Source: Citrobacter portucalensis
GTDB lineage: Bacteria; Pseudomonadota; Gammaproteobacteria; Enterobacterales; Enterobacteriaceae
Reading direction: 5' to 3'
Assembly (NCBI RefSeq): GCF_002042885.1
Contig: NZ_MVFY01000003.1
Coordinates: 310,001-374,000 of the forward strand
Length of the DNA: 64,000 nucleotides
Within the stretch, counting starts at the first letter, position 1. Every line of letters begins with the position of its first letter. Below the pieces are notes generated by a model. That model was not told where the DNA came from, made no database searches, and saw only the letters and a program-made list of their open reading frames with translations. Shown here piece by piece: positions 7,777 through 17,192 of the stretch. A program made the translations under genes and the position numbers.

Positions 7777-8637
7777 GTGAGGCGCATTTTCGATTTGGAT
7801 GTAAAATTTAAAGGATGCGTTAGCACACGCTGTGATTCGTTTTGGTTACTGAGGGCTGGGCAATTGTACCTTATCAATCAGTTGGTCGAATTTAATCCTG
7901 ATAGCAAAAGTCTGGTCAATCGTCAGACCGGGCGAGCAATTCAGCTCCAGCTCCCTGCCTCGCTCTGTTTTCTCTATTTAATTACTCACGCAAGTGACAT
8001 TGTTTCCCAGAACACGTTGATGACAATTGGTTGGGGTGAAAGAAATAATGTGACCACCACCAACACATTTTACCAGGCTATTCTGACGCTACGAAACGCG
8101 CTGGCGGACGTGGGGTTGCCTCGTGATACGGTGAAAACTATTTCCCGACGCGGGCTCAGATTAAATGAGAATACGCAAGTAGAGACAATAACGCTTCAAC
8201 AGAGTGAAGTTTCCCCGCCGCCGGTTATTGAAGAAATCCCCCCCGCAAAGATAATTCCTTCGACACCACAACAAACGACGCAGATACCCTGGTTTGAGGT
8301 TTTATTTAGCGCCAGTGTCGTGATTGCCACGTTGATCATCTGGCTGGTGTGGTATCAAACGCGCCCTGTTATGCCGTTTAGTAAATTTGTCCAGGCTTCC
8401 ATGCAGACCCCATCGCGGCAAAATTGCAAAATCTATTACTCACCAAATGAACACGACCAGCAAGGCTATTTCAATCTGATGCAGTTACATCCCTATCTCT
8501 GTGAAAACAACAAGCACGTGTTTCTTACCGGTTACAGCAAAGCGGAAAGGATCGTGGCATTTGTCTGTGATAAAGATGCACGGGTGGATGCTAACGCATT
8601 TTGTACTACTCATTATTACTGGATGCGAGGGCAATGA
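7777..8637 (+). CDS. ToxR-like membrane-bound regulator, MarT homologue
   Basis: The 286-residue protein has an N-terminal OmpR/ToxR winged helix (about 30-130) with NTLMTIGWGERNNVTTTNTF and LRNALADVGLPRDTVKTISR plus GLRLN. A proline-rich linker follows, then one transmembrane segment (about 172-192, VLFSASVVIATLIIWLVWY) and a cysteine-containing periplasmic tail. This layout is that of MarT, the SPI-3 activator of misL. It overlaps the next gene by ATGA, as marT-fidL do. The start is uncertain: GTG 7777 has only a weak ribosome site, and other non-ATG starts downstream are possible. Confidence 0.75.
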   Translation: MRRIFDLDVKFKGCVSTRCDSFWLLRAGQLYLINQLVEFNPDSKSLVNRQTGRAIQLQLPASLCFLYLITHASDIVSQNTLMTIGWGERNNVTTTNTFYQAILTLRNALADVGLPRDTVKTISRRGLRLNENTQVETITLQQSEVSPPPVIEEIPPAKIIPSTPQQTTQIPWFEVLFSASVVIATLIIWLVWYQTRPVMPFSKFVQASMQTPSRQNCKIYYSPNEHDQQGYFNLMQLHPYLCENNKHVFLTGYSKAERIVAFVCDKDARVDANAFCTTHYYWMRGQ

Positions 8638-9098
8638 AAAAAACACGCCACCTTATAGTGCTCGTGGCCGGGCTGGTTACTGTGCTCGGTTCAGGCGGAT
8701 GGTTATGGCATTCACGCTATGCCGACAAACCGCTGAATTGCATCGGTAACATGGAATGGAATATTGGCAGCAACCGCTTTACGGGTACGTTATCGTTTCG
8801 GATGTACAACAGTGAAGGCCTGGCCACTATTACCGGCAAACTGTACGGGCGTAATACCTCAGACATTAGCAGGAACATCTATTTTAACTACACCCAAAAG
8901 CGCGATGCCCGAGTGCTACAGGCGATGCAGGTCGTCAAAACCTTCGCTGACACCGCTGATGAAGCGGATATTAACGACACATTACCTGGATTTTACCGCC
9001 AAAGCGGACGAAGCCTGAGCCTGGTCATGGAGGAGTATAAAGGTGCATGGATTTTTGCCAGCTCCAATGTGCCCTCGCTGTATTGCCGCAAAAGGTAG
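8634..9098 (+). CDS. FidL-like inner-membrane/periplasmic protein
   Basis: The 154-residue protein has a single N-terminal membrane anchor (about 7-22, LIVLVAGLVTVLGSGG) and a periplasmic domain with two cysteines (NCIGNMEW and LYCRKR at the very end). It matches the FidL pattern: C-x-G near the anchor, RFTGTLSFRMYN and ITGKLYG strands. Its ATG overlaps the MarT-like stop (ATGA), so the pair is translationally coupled. Genes like this accompany ToxR-like regulators and may modulate them, as ToxS does for ToxR; that role is inference. Confidence 0.7.
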   Translation: MKKTRHLIVLVAGLVTVLGSGGWLWHSRYADKPLNCIGNMEWNIGSNRFTGTLSFRMYNSEGLATITGKLYGRNTSDISRNIYFNYTQKRDARVLQAMQVVKTFADTADEADINDTLPGFYRQSGRSLSLVMEEYKGAWIFASSNVPSLYCRKR

Positions 9099-9440
9099 CG
9101 TCATATCCGGAAACAAAAAGTACGGCCCCTCAATGAAATTCACATTTGTCATCATTGACTTACGCGACATGGGTCACTGAATCCACACATAACCCATTGC
9201 TATTCTTCATCGCGAATCAGGAAACATCCTGAATATCATAATATCCGTTGCGTAATAATTAAGCGAAATGGGCGTTATATTTTGCCCAGAAGACTTCAAC
9301 CTACGGATGGATATTTGGAGAAGACGTGGGCAGGGGCGTTTATCTCTCTCGCGAGCAATGTCTGAGCGTTCAGGCGTTATCGCATTTCAGGAAACGGTGT
9401 GTTTCCGGTGTATTTTTGGCGTACATATGAGGGATACGTA
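9099..9440. other. 342-bp gap before the C69 dipeptidase gene
   Basis: I see no gene, repeat or convincing terminator here. It presumably contains the promoter of the dipeptidase gene. Confidence 0.5.
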
Positions 9441-10937
9441 ATGTTTACTTTTAAAAAGTGCCTGATTGCACTTTCTATAAATTTGGCCGTTGTTTCATCA
9501 GGTTTTGCTTGTACGACCCTGCTGGTCGGCAACGAAGCATCAGCGGACGGCTCCATGCTGGTCGCCCGTAGCGCAGACAGCGATGCCCTGAAAGCACAGC
9601 ATTTTGTCATTCATCCGGCAAAGCAAAATCAGACCGGGGTATACAGCACCAAAGCACATAATGGTGCGAATGATTTTACCTGGCCACTGCCGAAAAACTC
9701 TCTGCGTTATACCACTGTCCCAAACTGGAAAACCCAACTGCACGGCGCGACCGGATTTAACGAGCTGGGTGTCGGCGTGAGCGGTACAGAATCCATTTTT
9801 GCCTCACCGAAAGCACTGGCCGCCGACCCGTACGTTGAGGATAAAGGGATCACCGAAGACGATATCCCGGATATTCTGCTGTCACAAAGTAAAACCGCAC
9901 GTGAAGCTGTGGCGCTGTTGGGCCATATCGTTGAGACCGTCGGCGCAGGCGAAGGTTTTGGCGTTGCCGTCGTCGACGATAACGAGATCTGGTACCTGGA
10001 AACCGGTAGCGGCCACCAGTGGATGGCGCAGCGTCTGCCGAATAACCAGTATTTTGCCACCGGTAATCAGGGCCGCTTACAGGATTACGATCCTAAAAGT
10101 CCGGACATGATGGCGTCAAAAAACCTGATTCAATTTGCGACTGAAAAAGGGCTGTACGATCCGGCGAAAGACGGTAAATTCAACTTCTCCAAAGCCTATA
10201 CCCGTGATGACGAGCGTGACCGCACGTATAACGACCCTCGCGTATGGACCATCCAGAAAGAGTTCAATCCTTCCGTAAATCAGGATATGGCCAAAGGGCG
10301 CGAATTCCCGGTCTTCATGACGCCAGAGAAGAAAATGACGCTGGACGATGTGAAAGCCGTGTTGCGTAGTCACTATGAAGGGACCAGCCATGACCCGTAC
10401 ACCAACGGTCTGAACGGCAAAGAGCCATGGCGTCCGGTCAGCGTTTTCCGTACCTATGAAGCGCACGTCATGCAGGTCCGTCCGTGGTTGCCAAAAGAGA
10501 TTGGTGAAACGACCTACATTGGCCTGGGCATGGCTGACCTCACCGCCTTCGTTCCGTACTACAGCGGTCTGAAAGCGTATCCGGCTAACTACACGATGGG
10601 TACCGATAAAGCGGACGATCAGTCTATCTACTGGAAATATCGTAAATTACAAACGCTGACGATGACCGATTATCCGAAGCTCGCGCCAATCGTCAAAAAA
10701 GCCTACAAAGCGTGGGAAGACAAAGTGGCGAAGGAGCAAAAAGAGGTCGAAGCAGAGTATCTGAAGATGGCGAAAACCGATAAACCCGCCGCGGATAAGA
10801 TGCTGAATGACTTCAACCTGCGCATCATGGCCGACGCCGAGAAGCTGACGGAAGATCTAACCAATCAGCTATTTACCATCCGTACTAAAGACATTCAGTC
10901 TGATATTTTCTTTGCGAATGCAACGAAAAAAGACTGA
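9441..10937 (+). CDS. Exported C69-family dipeptidase (PipD-like)
   Basis: The 498-residue protein has a signal peptide whose cleavage after Ala23 would expose Cys24 in ACTTLLVG, the N-terminal nucleophile of peptidase family C69. Further family blocks are GSMLVARSAD (about 36-45), ELGVGVSGTES, and GEGFGVAVVDDNEIWYLETGSGHQW (about 172-196). C69 enzymes cleave dipeptides; the Salmonella relative PipD is a SPI-5 protein. A signal peptide points to periplasmic action. The start is ATG 9441 with GAGGG ahead; upstream GTG 9399 would bury the signal peptide. It stands alone, with a LysR gene downstream on the other strand. Confidence 0.88.
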   Translation: MFTFKKCLIALSINLAVVSSGFACTTLLVGNEASADGSMLVARSADSDALKAQHFVIHPAKQNQTGVYSTKAHNGANDFTWPLPKNSLRYTTVPNWKTQLHGATGFNELGVGVSGTESIFASPKALAADPYVEDKGITEDDIPDILLSQSKTAREAVALLGHIVETVGAGEGFGVAVVDDNEIWYLETGSGHQWMAQRLPNNQYFATGNQGRLQDYDPKSPDMMASKNLIQFATEKGLYDPAKDGKFNFSKAYTRDDERDRTYNDPRVWTIQKEFNPSVNQDMAKGREFPVFMTPEKKMTLDDVKAVLRSHYEGTSHDPYTNGLNGKEPWRPVSVFRTYEAHVMQVRPWLPKEIGETTYIGLGMADLTAFVPYYSGLKAYPANYTMGTDKADDQSIYWKYRKLQTLTMTDYPKLAPIVKKAYKAWEDKVAKEQKEVEAEYLKMAKTDKPAADKMLNDFNLRIMADAEKLTEDLTNQLFTIRTKDIQSDIFFANATKKD

Positions 10938-10973
10938 GTAACGACGCGATAGTATTCTGGCGTAAAGCGCTTA

Positions 10974-11876
10974 TTAGCTTTGCGCCAGCATTTCACACCG
11001 CGCCTTCACCGCCTCGTGCAGAAGGCGTACCGCGGTTGAAAGCTGCTTCCGATGCGGGCAAATCATATTCAGCGGGACTTTCTCTCCCTGATAATCCGGC
11101 ATCAGCAGTTGTAATCGACCGTCACGCACATCCTCGCTGACATCCAGCCACGACTTGTACGCCACACCTTCTCCGGCAATCGCCAGGCGCCGGATCACTT
11201 CCGCATCGTCACTCATAATGGTGCCGTTAACCTGCACACTGCTGACCTCGCCGTTGCGCGTAAACGTCCAGCGATCGTGCAGGCGGCCGCGTAATACGAA
11301 GGTCATGGCGTTGAGCTGTGTTAAATCATCCGGGGTTTGCGGCGCGCCGTTTTGCGCAACCCATTCCGGTGATGCCACCAGCACGCGTCGGTTACCCGGT
11401 GCAACGGGCAGGGCAATGTAAGACGCGTCTTCGGTGTTGCCATAGCGAAACGCAACATCGACGGGGTCTTTAAAGACATCCGTTACCTGGTCGGAGAAAA
11501 AAATCCGCAGGCGCAGCGCGGGATAGCGGCGTCGAAACGACTGAAAGACCGGCAGCAGCAGGTTACGACCGAGATCGGAAGGCACGGCGATTTGCAGCGT
11601 GCCTGACACTTCATCTTCCGGGGTCTGAATTTTTTGCAGCCCGGCATGCATTACGTCCAGCATCTGGCGAGCATAGGGTAGCCAGACCTCGCCCTCCGGC
11701 GTCAGGCGCAGGCTGCGCGTAGAGCGGGCGAACAAGCGGATAGCCAACGTAGACTCCAGACGCTTGATAGCAGAACTGACCTGAGCAGGCTGAACGCCGA
11801 CTTCGCGCGCGGCATCGCTAAAACTATTCAGCGCCGCGGCGCGGACAAACAACGTGAGATCTTCAAGCCGGAACAT
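10974..11876 (-). CDS. LysR-family regulator of the adjacent dehydrogenase operon
   Basis: The 300-residue protein has the LysR winged helix (MFRLEDLTLFVRAAALNSFS, then AAREVGVQPAQVSSAIKRLE) and a substrate-binding domain from about residue 90. It belongs to the CrgA/DhcR-like branch commonly found beside oxidoreductases. It is divergent from the MDR dehydrogenase gene with a 104-bp gap, the classic LysR arrangement. ATG 11876 has GGGGAG five bases upstream; an upstream GTG overlaps that ribosome site and is rejected. The inducer is unknown. Confidence 0.85.
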   Translation of the reverse strand: MFRLEDLTLFVRAAALNSFSDAAREVGVQPAQVSSAIKRLESTLAIRLFARSTRSLRLTPEGEVWLPYARQMLDVMHAGLQKIQTPEDEVSGTLQIAVPSDLGRNLLLPVFQSFRRRYPALRLRIFFSDQVTDVFKDPVDVAFRYGNTEDASYIALPVAPGNRRVLVASPEWVAQNGAPQTPDDLTQLNAMTFVLRGRLHDRWTFTRNGEVSSVQVNGTIMSDDAEVIRRLAIAGEGVAYKSWLDVSEDVRDGRLQLLMPDYQGEKVPLNMICPHRKQLSTAVRLLHEAVKARCEMLAQS

Positions 11877-11980
11877 TTTCACTCCCCGAGTATAAGTCCT
11901 GTCGCCGTAGGGCTATTTTTCCCGTTCTGTTACCGGTTTACCATCAAATTATTCAACTGATTCCTGTGACCGGAGAGACC

Positions 11981-12988
11981 ATGAAAGCCATCGCCATTAC
12001 CCGCGCCGCGACCGACGGCAATAACATTGAATTTTTACAAGAGATTGACCTGCCCATGCCAGTTGCTACCGGGCACGATCTGCTGGTTGAAGTGAAAGCC
12101 ATTTCCGTCAACCCCGTTGATACCAAGGTCCGCGAAGGTTTTAACGCTGATGTGCCGCGTGTGCTGGGCTGGGACGCCGTTGGCGTGGTGAAGTCCGTGG
12201 GCGAAGCCGTCACCCTGTTCGCACCCGGCGATGAAGTCTGGTACGCCGGAGCGCTCGGCCGCGCTGGCAGTAACAGTGAATTTCAGCTGGTTGATGAACG
12301 TATTACCGCGCTGAAGCCAAAAACACTGGATAATGCTTCTGCTGCGGCGCTGCCACTGACAGCTATCACCGCCTGGGAAATGCTGTTCGACCGTCTGGGC
12401 GTTGAGGAAAATGGCAATGAAGATGATGTGTTATTGATTGTTGGCGCGGCTGGCGGCGTCGGTTCTATTCTGACACAACTGGCCAGTAAGCTGACCAAAA
12501 TGACCGTCATCGGTACCGCATCACGTCCGCAGAGCCAGAAATGGGTACGTGAAGCGGGCGCTCATCATGTGATTGACCACAGCAAGCCGTTGACGGAAGA
12601 GCTGGCACGGATAGGCATTAAAGAGGTGACGCACGTTGCCAGCCTGAACAATACCGAGCAGCACTATTCGCAAATTATTGCCGCACTGGCGCCGCAGGGC
12701 AAACTGGCGCTGATTGACGATCCGCAAACTCTCGATGCGCGCCCGCTGAAGGCCAAAAGCATTTCGCTGCACTGGGAGTTTATGTTTACCCGTTCGATGT
12801 TCACAACCCACGACATCATTGCGCAACATCAGTTACTGACCCGCGTGGCGCAGTTGATCGACGACAGCACCCTCCGTACCACGCTGGGCGAACATTTTGG
12901 CGCGATTACCGCGGCAAATCTGCAAAAAGCCCACACGCAAATTGAAACCGGTCGCTCGGTCGGCAAGATTGTGCTGGAGGGGTTTTAA
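11981..12988 (+). CDS. Zinc-type MDR-family alcohol dehydrogenase/quinone reductase
   Basis: The 335-residue protein is an NADPH-dependent medium-chain oxidoreductase. It shows the GroES-like N-terminal domain (VKAISVNPVDTKVREG, LGWDAVGVV), and the Rossmann motif GAAGGVGS at about 154-161. Catalytic zinc ligands of true alcohol dehydrogenases are not evident, which favours a quinone-reductase-like role despite the common name. GGAG precedes ATG 11981 by 5 bases. The next gene starts 1 bp after its stop, so both are one operon, divergent from a LysR gene. Confidence 0.85.
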   Translation: MKAIAITRAATDGNNIEFLQEIDLPMPVATGHDLLVEVKAISVNPVDTKVREGFNADVPRVLGWDAVGVVKSVGEAVTLFAPGDEVWYAGALGRAGSNSEFQLVDERITALKPKTLDNASAAALPLTAITAWEMLFDRLGVEENGNEDDVLLIVGAAGGVGSILTQLASKLTKMTVIGTASRPQSQKWVREAGAHHVIDHSKPLTEELARIGIKEVTHVASLNNTEQHYSQIIAALAPQGKLALIDDPQTLDARPLKAKSISLHWEFMFTRSMFTTHDIIAQHQLLTRVAQLIDDSTLRTTLGEHFGAITAANLQKAHTQIETGRSVGKIVLEGF

Positions 12989-12989
12989 C

Positions 12990-13295
12990 ATGTCTGATTC
13001 TGACGTGATTTCAATTATTGCGGTACTGAAAGCCAAACCGGGGAAAATCGACGCACTGAAACAGGCGCTACAAGCTCTGCTGCTGCCCACGCGCCGGGAG
13101 CCGGGCAATATTGAATATGCCCTGTTCCAGTTACGCGACACGCCGGATGTGTTCTACGTGCGCGAATCCTGGCGCGGTCAGGCCGGTCTGGATGAGCATA
13201 TCGCTCTGCCACATTTCCAGGCGTTCATTCTACAAATGAACGATCTGCTAGCCGAACCGCTACGGCTGGATTATCTGACGCCGATTGAGCCTTAA
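12990..13295 (+). CDS. ABM-domain (YgiN-like) putative quinol/antibiotic monooxygenase
   Basis: The 101-residue protein is a single ABM ferredoxin-like domain: ISIIAVLKAKPGKIDALKQ, REPGNIEYALFQLRD, VFYVRESW and a late HIALPHFQAF helix. Relatives such as YgiN oxidise quinols or act on aldehydes without cofactors. It starts one base after the dehydrogenase stop with GGAGGGG ahead, so the two probably act on related substrates, for instance quinones or reactive carbonyls; this is inference. Confidence 0.85.
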   Translation: MSDSDVISIIAVLKAKPGKIDALKQALQALLLPTRREPGNIEYALFQLRDTPDVFYVRESWRGQAGLDEHIALPHFQAFILQMNDLLAEPLRLDYLTPIEP

Positions 13296-13307
13296 TGTCT
13301 CGACGCG

Positions 13308-13327
13308 CCCCCGCAGCTATGCGGGGG
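13308..13327. terminator. Terminator of the dehydrogenase-monooxygenase operon
   Basis: CCCCCGCA (13308-13315) pairs with TGCGGGGG (13320-13327) over a 4-nt loop, followed by ATTTAT. It lies between convergent genes. Confidence 0.8.
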
Positions 13328-13334
13328 ATTTATA

Positions 13335-14111
13335 TCAGCCATTACGCCCAGCCATAACTCCCCCATCGACATCCCAGATGGCGCCAGTTACCCATTGCGC
13401 TTTGTCTGACAACAGGAAGGCGACGGATTCAGCCACATCACGCGGCATACCAACCCGACCAATCGGATGGAAGCTGTCAAAGCTGCTCATCACACCTTGT
13501 ACGTCTTCTTTCGGGATAAATCCTTCGTAGATAGGTGTATGCACGACTGCTGGCGAAACGGCATTGACGCGGATCCCATTCGCCCCCAGCTCGATGGCCA
13601 GATTTTTAGTTAATGCATGCAGGCCCGCTTTTGCCATTGAGTACGCTGAAGAAGGTGTTGCGCCAATTGCCTGTTGCGCCCACATCGAACCAATATTCAC
13701 GATGGCACCCTGGATGTTAGCCGCCACCATATTACGCACGACATCGCGGGTGATAAAAAACGTCGCGCGGTTGAGGCTCATGTACAGTTCATAATCTTCA
13801 ACTTCATGATCAGTGAAAGGTTTTGGGAAAAAAACCCCAGCTGCATTTACTAACAGGTTGATGTCTTTGTGCTCAGCATTCACCGTTGCCATCACCTGCT
13901 TAACGCCCGCTTCTGACATCAGATCCGCCACAATGACAGAGACGTCACCCAGTTCCGCCAACGCCTGACGGGCCCGTTCCGCTTTCTCGGCGCGATTGCC
14001 AACCAGCACCACTCGACCACCACCCTGGAGGATCAGTTTTGCGGTTTCAAATCCGATACCACTGGTACCGCCCACCACTAACAGTTTTTTGCCGACAAAT
14101 AATGTGTTCAT
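13335..14111 (-). CDS. Short-chain dehydrogenase/reductase
   Basis: The 258-residue protein has every classical SDR motif: NAD(P)-binding GGTSGIG (about 14-20), NAAG (about 87-90), catalytic Ser in NIGSMWAQ, and YSMAK (about 155-159), then RVNAVSPA. The substrate is not recognisable. GAGG lies 6 bases before the ATG. It is divergent from the LysR gene beginning at 14216, which probably controls it. Confidence 0.88.
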   Translation of the reverse strand: MNTLFVGKKLLVVGGTSGIGFETAKLILQGGGRVVLVGNRAEKAERARQALAELGDVSVIVADLMSEAGVKQVMATVNAEHKDINLLVNAAGVFFPKPFTDHEVEDYELYMSLNRATFFITRDVVRNMVAANIQGAIVNIGSMWAQQAIGATPSSAYSMAKAGLHALTKNLAIELGANGIRVNAVSPAVVHTPIYEGFIPKEDVQGVMSSFDSFHPIGRVGMPRDVAESVAFLLSDKAQWVTGAIWDVDGGVMAGRNG

Positions 14112-14215
14112 CGCTAGCCTCGTTTCACGTATTCGTTAATGCGCTAACAATGCCACTCCCCTGAGGCGCTGACGAATGAGAAGAAATAGCGAACCGAGAA
14201 AGAAAATCTATCTCG

Positions 14216-15202
14216 ATGGCATATACTGAAGATATTCACAAAACGGGAAATGACCTGATGCGCTCGCTTAATCGGCTTAAATGGTTACACGCTTTTGAGG
14301 CCACAGCCCGCCACGGCAGTTTTACTGGTGCGGCGCAGGAACTGGGGGTCACTCCGGCTGCCGTTGGGCAACTGGTACGTGCGCTGGAAGACTGGGTTGG
14401 CCACCCGCTGCTGCATCGAACCCGTTCAGGCAAAGAGCGTCTCACGCTGGTCAGCGAAGCACAGGACGCGTTGCGCGAGATAACCCAGGGACTGGATAAT
14501 CTGGAATCTGGGCTGAACAAGTTACGCGGTCGGCGAGCACGCTCGGTGGTGATTATCACGGCCTCTCAGGTACTGGTGATGAACTGGCTGATGAGCCGCC
14601 TCAATCGTTTCTCACAAGCGCATGAAAACATAGAATTACGCTTGAACGTGACGGAAAAGCTGATGGATGTTGCTCATGGCGAAGCGGATCTGGGCGTACG
14701 TTGCGGTAAAGGCGACTGGCCTGGGGTAAATAAAACCTGGCTGATGGATGAAGAAGCGGTTCTGGTCTGTAGCCCACGTATTGTGCCAGTAGATAAAATA
14801 TCCTGTGGAGAATGGTTGGCCGCACAGAAGCTTATCCATGATGACACTCCCCACCCCGGCGCCAATTTCCCGGGCTGGAATGATGTCCTGACCGCTACCC
14901 AGGCACCTGCCGTTCGCGACAGTGGATTGCACATCAACTCTACCTCTGCAGTGATTCTGGCGGCGCTCAGCGGTCAAGGTGTCGCCATTGTGCGTAGGGC
15001 ATTGGTGCAGCAGCTACTGACAGACGGACAACTGGTTCAGCTTCATCCCAACACCCGCTGGCCTCTGGCGTGGTCTTACTACATTGTTACGCCACAGCAC
15101 GCGGTAATGCGCCCGGAGGTAAAAGTCTTTAATGACTGGCTGATTGCGGATGTGCTGGCAGAAATCGCAACCATCTCTGCTATGATGCCTGCACACAAAT
15201 AA
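14216..15202 (+). CDS. LysR-family regulator, GcvA-like branch
   Basis: This protein of up to 328 residues has a GcvA-type N-terminus: [19 protein letters not shown], then [21 protein letters not shown]. Its effector domain contains [16 protein letters not shown] and [20 protein letters not shown], as in GcvA relatives. Divergent position to the SDR gene (104-bp gap) suggests that as target. ATG 14258 would give a more typical LysR N-terminus, so the first 14 residues may not be made; neither start has a strong ribosome site. Confidence 0.85.
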   Translation: MAYTEDIHKTGNDLMRSLNRLKWLHAFEATARHGSFTGAAQELGVTPAAVGQLVRALEDWVGHPLLHRTRSGKERLTLVSEAQDALREITQGLDNLESGLNKLRGRRARSVVIITASQVLVMNWLMSRLNRFSQAHENIELRLNVTEKLMDVAHGEADLGVRCGKGDWPGVNKTWLMDEEAVLVCSPRIVPVDKISCGEWLAAQKLIHDDTPHPGANFPGWNDVLTATQAPAVRDSGLHINSTSAVILAALSGQGVAIVRRALVQQLLTDGQLVQLHPNTRWPLAWSYYIVTPQHAVMRPEVKVFNDWLIADVLAEIATISAMMPAHK

Positions 15203-15227
15203 AACAAAACAACATGCCGAGGGAAAG

Positions 15228-16130
15228 ATGAGTTCCACCAGAAGAGGGATGATGAACGTCCTGATTGCCGCCGTATTGTGGGGAAGTTCAGGCGTTTGCG
15301 CGCAATACATCATGGAGCAAAGCCAGATGTCGTCGCAGTTTCTGACCATGACGCGCCTGATTTTCGCCGGGCTCATTCTGCTGATGCTCTCTTTCGTTCA
15401 CGGCGACAAAGTGTTCTCCATTATCAAAAACCGCAAAGACGCCATCAGCCTGCTGATTTTTTCCGTGGTTGGGGCGCTCACCGTACAGCTAACCTTTCTG
15501 CTGACTATTGAAAAATCCAACGCCGCCACCGCGACGGTGCTGCAATTTTTGTCACCGACCATAATCGTGGCGTGGTTTTCCGTGGTGCGCAAAGCACGAC
15601 CGGGGATTTTAGTGCTGACTGCGATCTTCACCTCGCTTATCGGCACCTTCTTGCTGGTCACCCACGGTAACCCGACGTCGCTGTCTATCTCACCTGCCGC
15701 GCTGTTCTGGGGAATTGCCTCGGCGTTTGCCGCCGCGTTCTACACCACCTACCCCTCAACGCTTATCGCGCGCTATGGCACGCTGCCGGTTGTCGGCTGG
15801 AGTATGTTAATCGGCGGCATGATCCTGCTGCCGTTTTATGCCGGACAGGGCACTAATTTCGTGGTGAATGGCAGTTTGATTCTGGCGTTTTTCTATCTGG
15901 TGGTCATCGGCACGTCGCTGACGTTTAGCCTGTACCTGAAAGGCGCGCAGATGATTGGCGGACCGAAAGCGAGCATTTTAAGCTGCGCGGAACCGTTGAG
16001 CAGCGCGTTGCTGTCCCTGCTGCTGTTAGGTATTACCTTTACCCTGCCAGACTGGCTGGGCACGCTTTTGATCCTCTCTTCGGTAATACTTATCTCAATG
16101 GACTCACGTCGCCGCGCCAGAGCGGTTTAA
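15228..16130 (+). CDS. yicL: YicL, EamA-family (DMT) inner-membrane transporter
   Basis: The 300-residue protein has ten predicted membrane helices in two EamA repeats, with [19 protein letters not shown] at the start and MDSRRRAR at the end. It agrees with E. coli YicL through its whole length apart from a shorter tail. It marks the return to the conserved backbone after the selC accessory region. Its substrate is unknown; metabolite efflux is typical of the family. Confidence 0.93.
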   Translation: MSSTRRGMMNVLIAAVLWGSSGVCAQYIMEQSQMSSQFLTMTRLIFAGLILLMLSFVHGDKVFSIIKNRKDAISLLIFSVVGALTVQLTFLLTIEKSNAATATVLQFLSPTIIVAWFSVVRKARPGILVLTAIFTSLIGTFLLVTHGNPTSLSISPAALFWGIASAFAAAFYTTYPSTLIARYGTLPVVGWSMLIGGMILLPFYAGQGTNFVVNGSLILAFFYLVVIGTSLTFSLYLKGAQMIGGPKASILSCAEPLSSALLSLLLLGITFTLPDWLGTLLILSSVILISMDSRRRARAV

Positions 16131-16158
16131 CACCAACCGGCGCGGCAAAAGGTTATGA

Positions 16159-16977
16159 TTACCAGCCCGGAACCGCGCCACCGTTAAAGATAGTTTCTGC
16201 CGCCTTCGCCACTTCAGGTGACTGATAAGATTGCAGGAACTCTTTCACATTCTCGGCATCTTTGTTGTCTTCTCGCGCCACCAGAATGTTCACATACGGT
16301 GAGTTTTTGTCTTCAATAAATACGCTGTCATGTACCGGGGAAAGCCCGGTTTGCTGGATGTAGGTGGTACTGATAATCGCCACATCCACTTTCTGATCGT
16401 CCAGTACACGCGGCAACTGCGCACCTTCCAGTTCCATAATTTTCAGATGCCGCGGATTATCAGTGATATCCAACGCTGTTGGCAGCAGACCGGTATCCGC
16501 TTTCAGCGTAATTAACTTCTCTTTTTGCAGCAGCAACAGCGCCCGGCCCAGATTGGTAGGATCGTTAGGTATCGCAATCGTTGCACCGTCTTTTAGTTCA
16601 GCGACAGTTTTGATTTTCTTCGAATAACCAGCCATCGGGAACACAAAGGTATTGCCTACCGCAACCAGCTTATAGTCGTGTGCTTTATTATCTTGTTCAA
16701 GGAACGGACGATGCTGGAAGACGTTGGCATCCAGCTCACCATGATTGGTGGCATCGTTGGGCAGCAGAGAACCGCTAAAACCCACCAGTTCTACCTCCAG
16801 ACCATATTTTTCTTTAGCGACTTTCTTCGCGACCTCCGCTACATCCTGCTCAGCACCGTTAATTACACCCACTTTTATATGCTTTGCATCACTGCTCTGT
16901 TGATCGCATCCTGCCAGCAATAATCCCGCCAGTAATACCGCCGCCCCGGCCCCGAAATAAGGTATCTTCAGCTTCAC
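16159..16977 (-). CDS. nlpA: Lipoprotein-28 NlpA, MetQ-like substrate-binding protein
   Basis: The 272-residue lipoprotein has the lipobox LLAGC with Cys24. Asp at position +2 (CDQQSS) is the known Lol-avoidance signal, so it stays in the inner membrane. The mature part is a methionine-binding MetQ-type domain (IKVGVINGAEQDV, NDATNHGELDANVFQH, IAIPNDPTNLGRAL). It can supply methionine to the MetNI transporter. It is convergent with yicL. Confidence 0.95.
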   Translation of the reverse strand: MKLKIPYFGAGAAVLLAGLLLAGCDQQSSDAKHIKVGVINGAEQDVAEVAKKVAKEKYGLEVELVGFSGSLLPNDATNHGELDANVFQHRPFLEQDNKAHDYKLVAVGNTFVFPMAGYSKKIKTVAELKDGATIAIPNDPTNLGRALLLLQKEKLITLKADTGLLPTALDITDNPRHLKIMELEGAQLPRVLDDQKVDVAIISTTYIQQTGLSPVHDSVFIEDKNSPYVNILVAREDNKDAENVKEFLQSYQSPEVAKAAETIFNGGAVPGW

Positions 16978-17152
16978 GTTTTATCCTTTTGCAATAACCG
17001 CCTGATGAGTAATGAAATGACTATAGCGGGAAGGCCGCTGCGGTTTAAAAAACGAAAAAGCATCAGCAAGAAGAAAAAAGCATAAAGCAGACATATGGAC
17101 AAAAATGCCCGATAGCGCTTACGCTGACCGGGCTGGTGACATGAGGTTATCT

Positions 17153-17182
17153 GTAGGCCGGATAAGCGAAGTGCCATCCGGC
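17153..17182. repeat. REP element
   Basis: GTAGGCCGGATAAGCG and GTGCCATCCGGC form the arms, just downstream of the dga operon. The rest of the nlpA-dgaF gap shows nothing else. Confidence 0.85.
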
Positions 17183-17192
17183 GATAGCAACA

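Noticed and set aside
880-15202. Possible attL/attR duplication of the selC 3' end
   Set aside because: I looked for a second copy of the end of selC (CTGTGATCTTCCGCCA) downstream and saw none, and there is no integrase gene.
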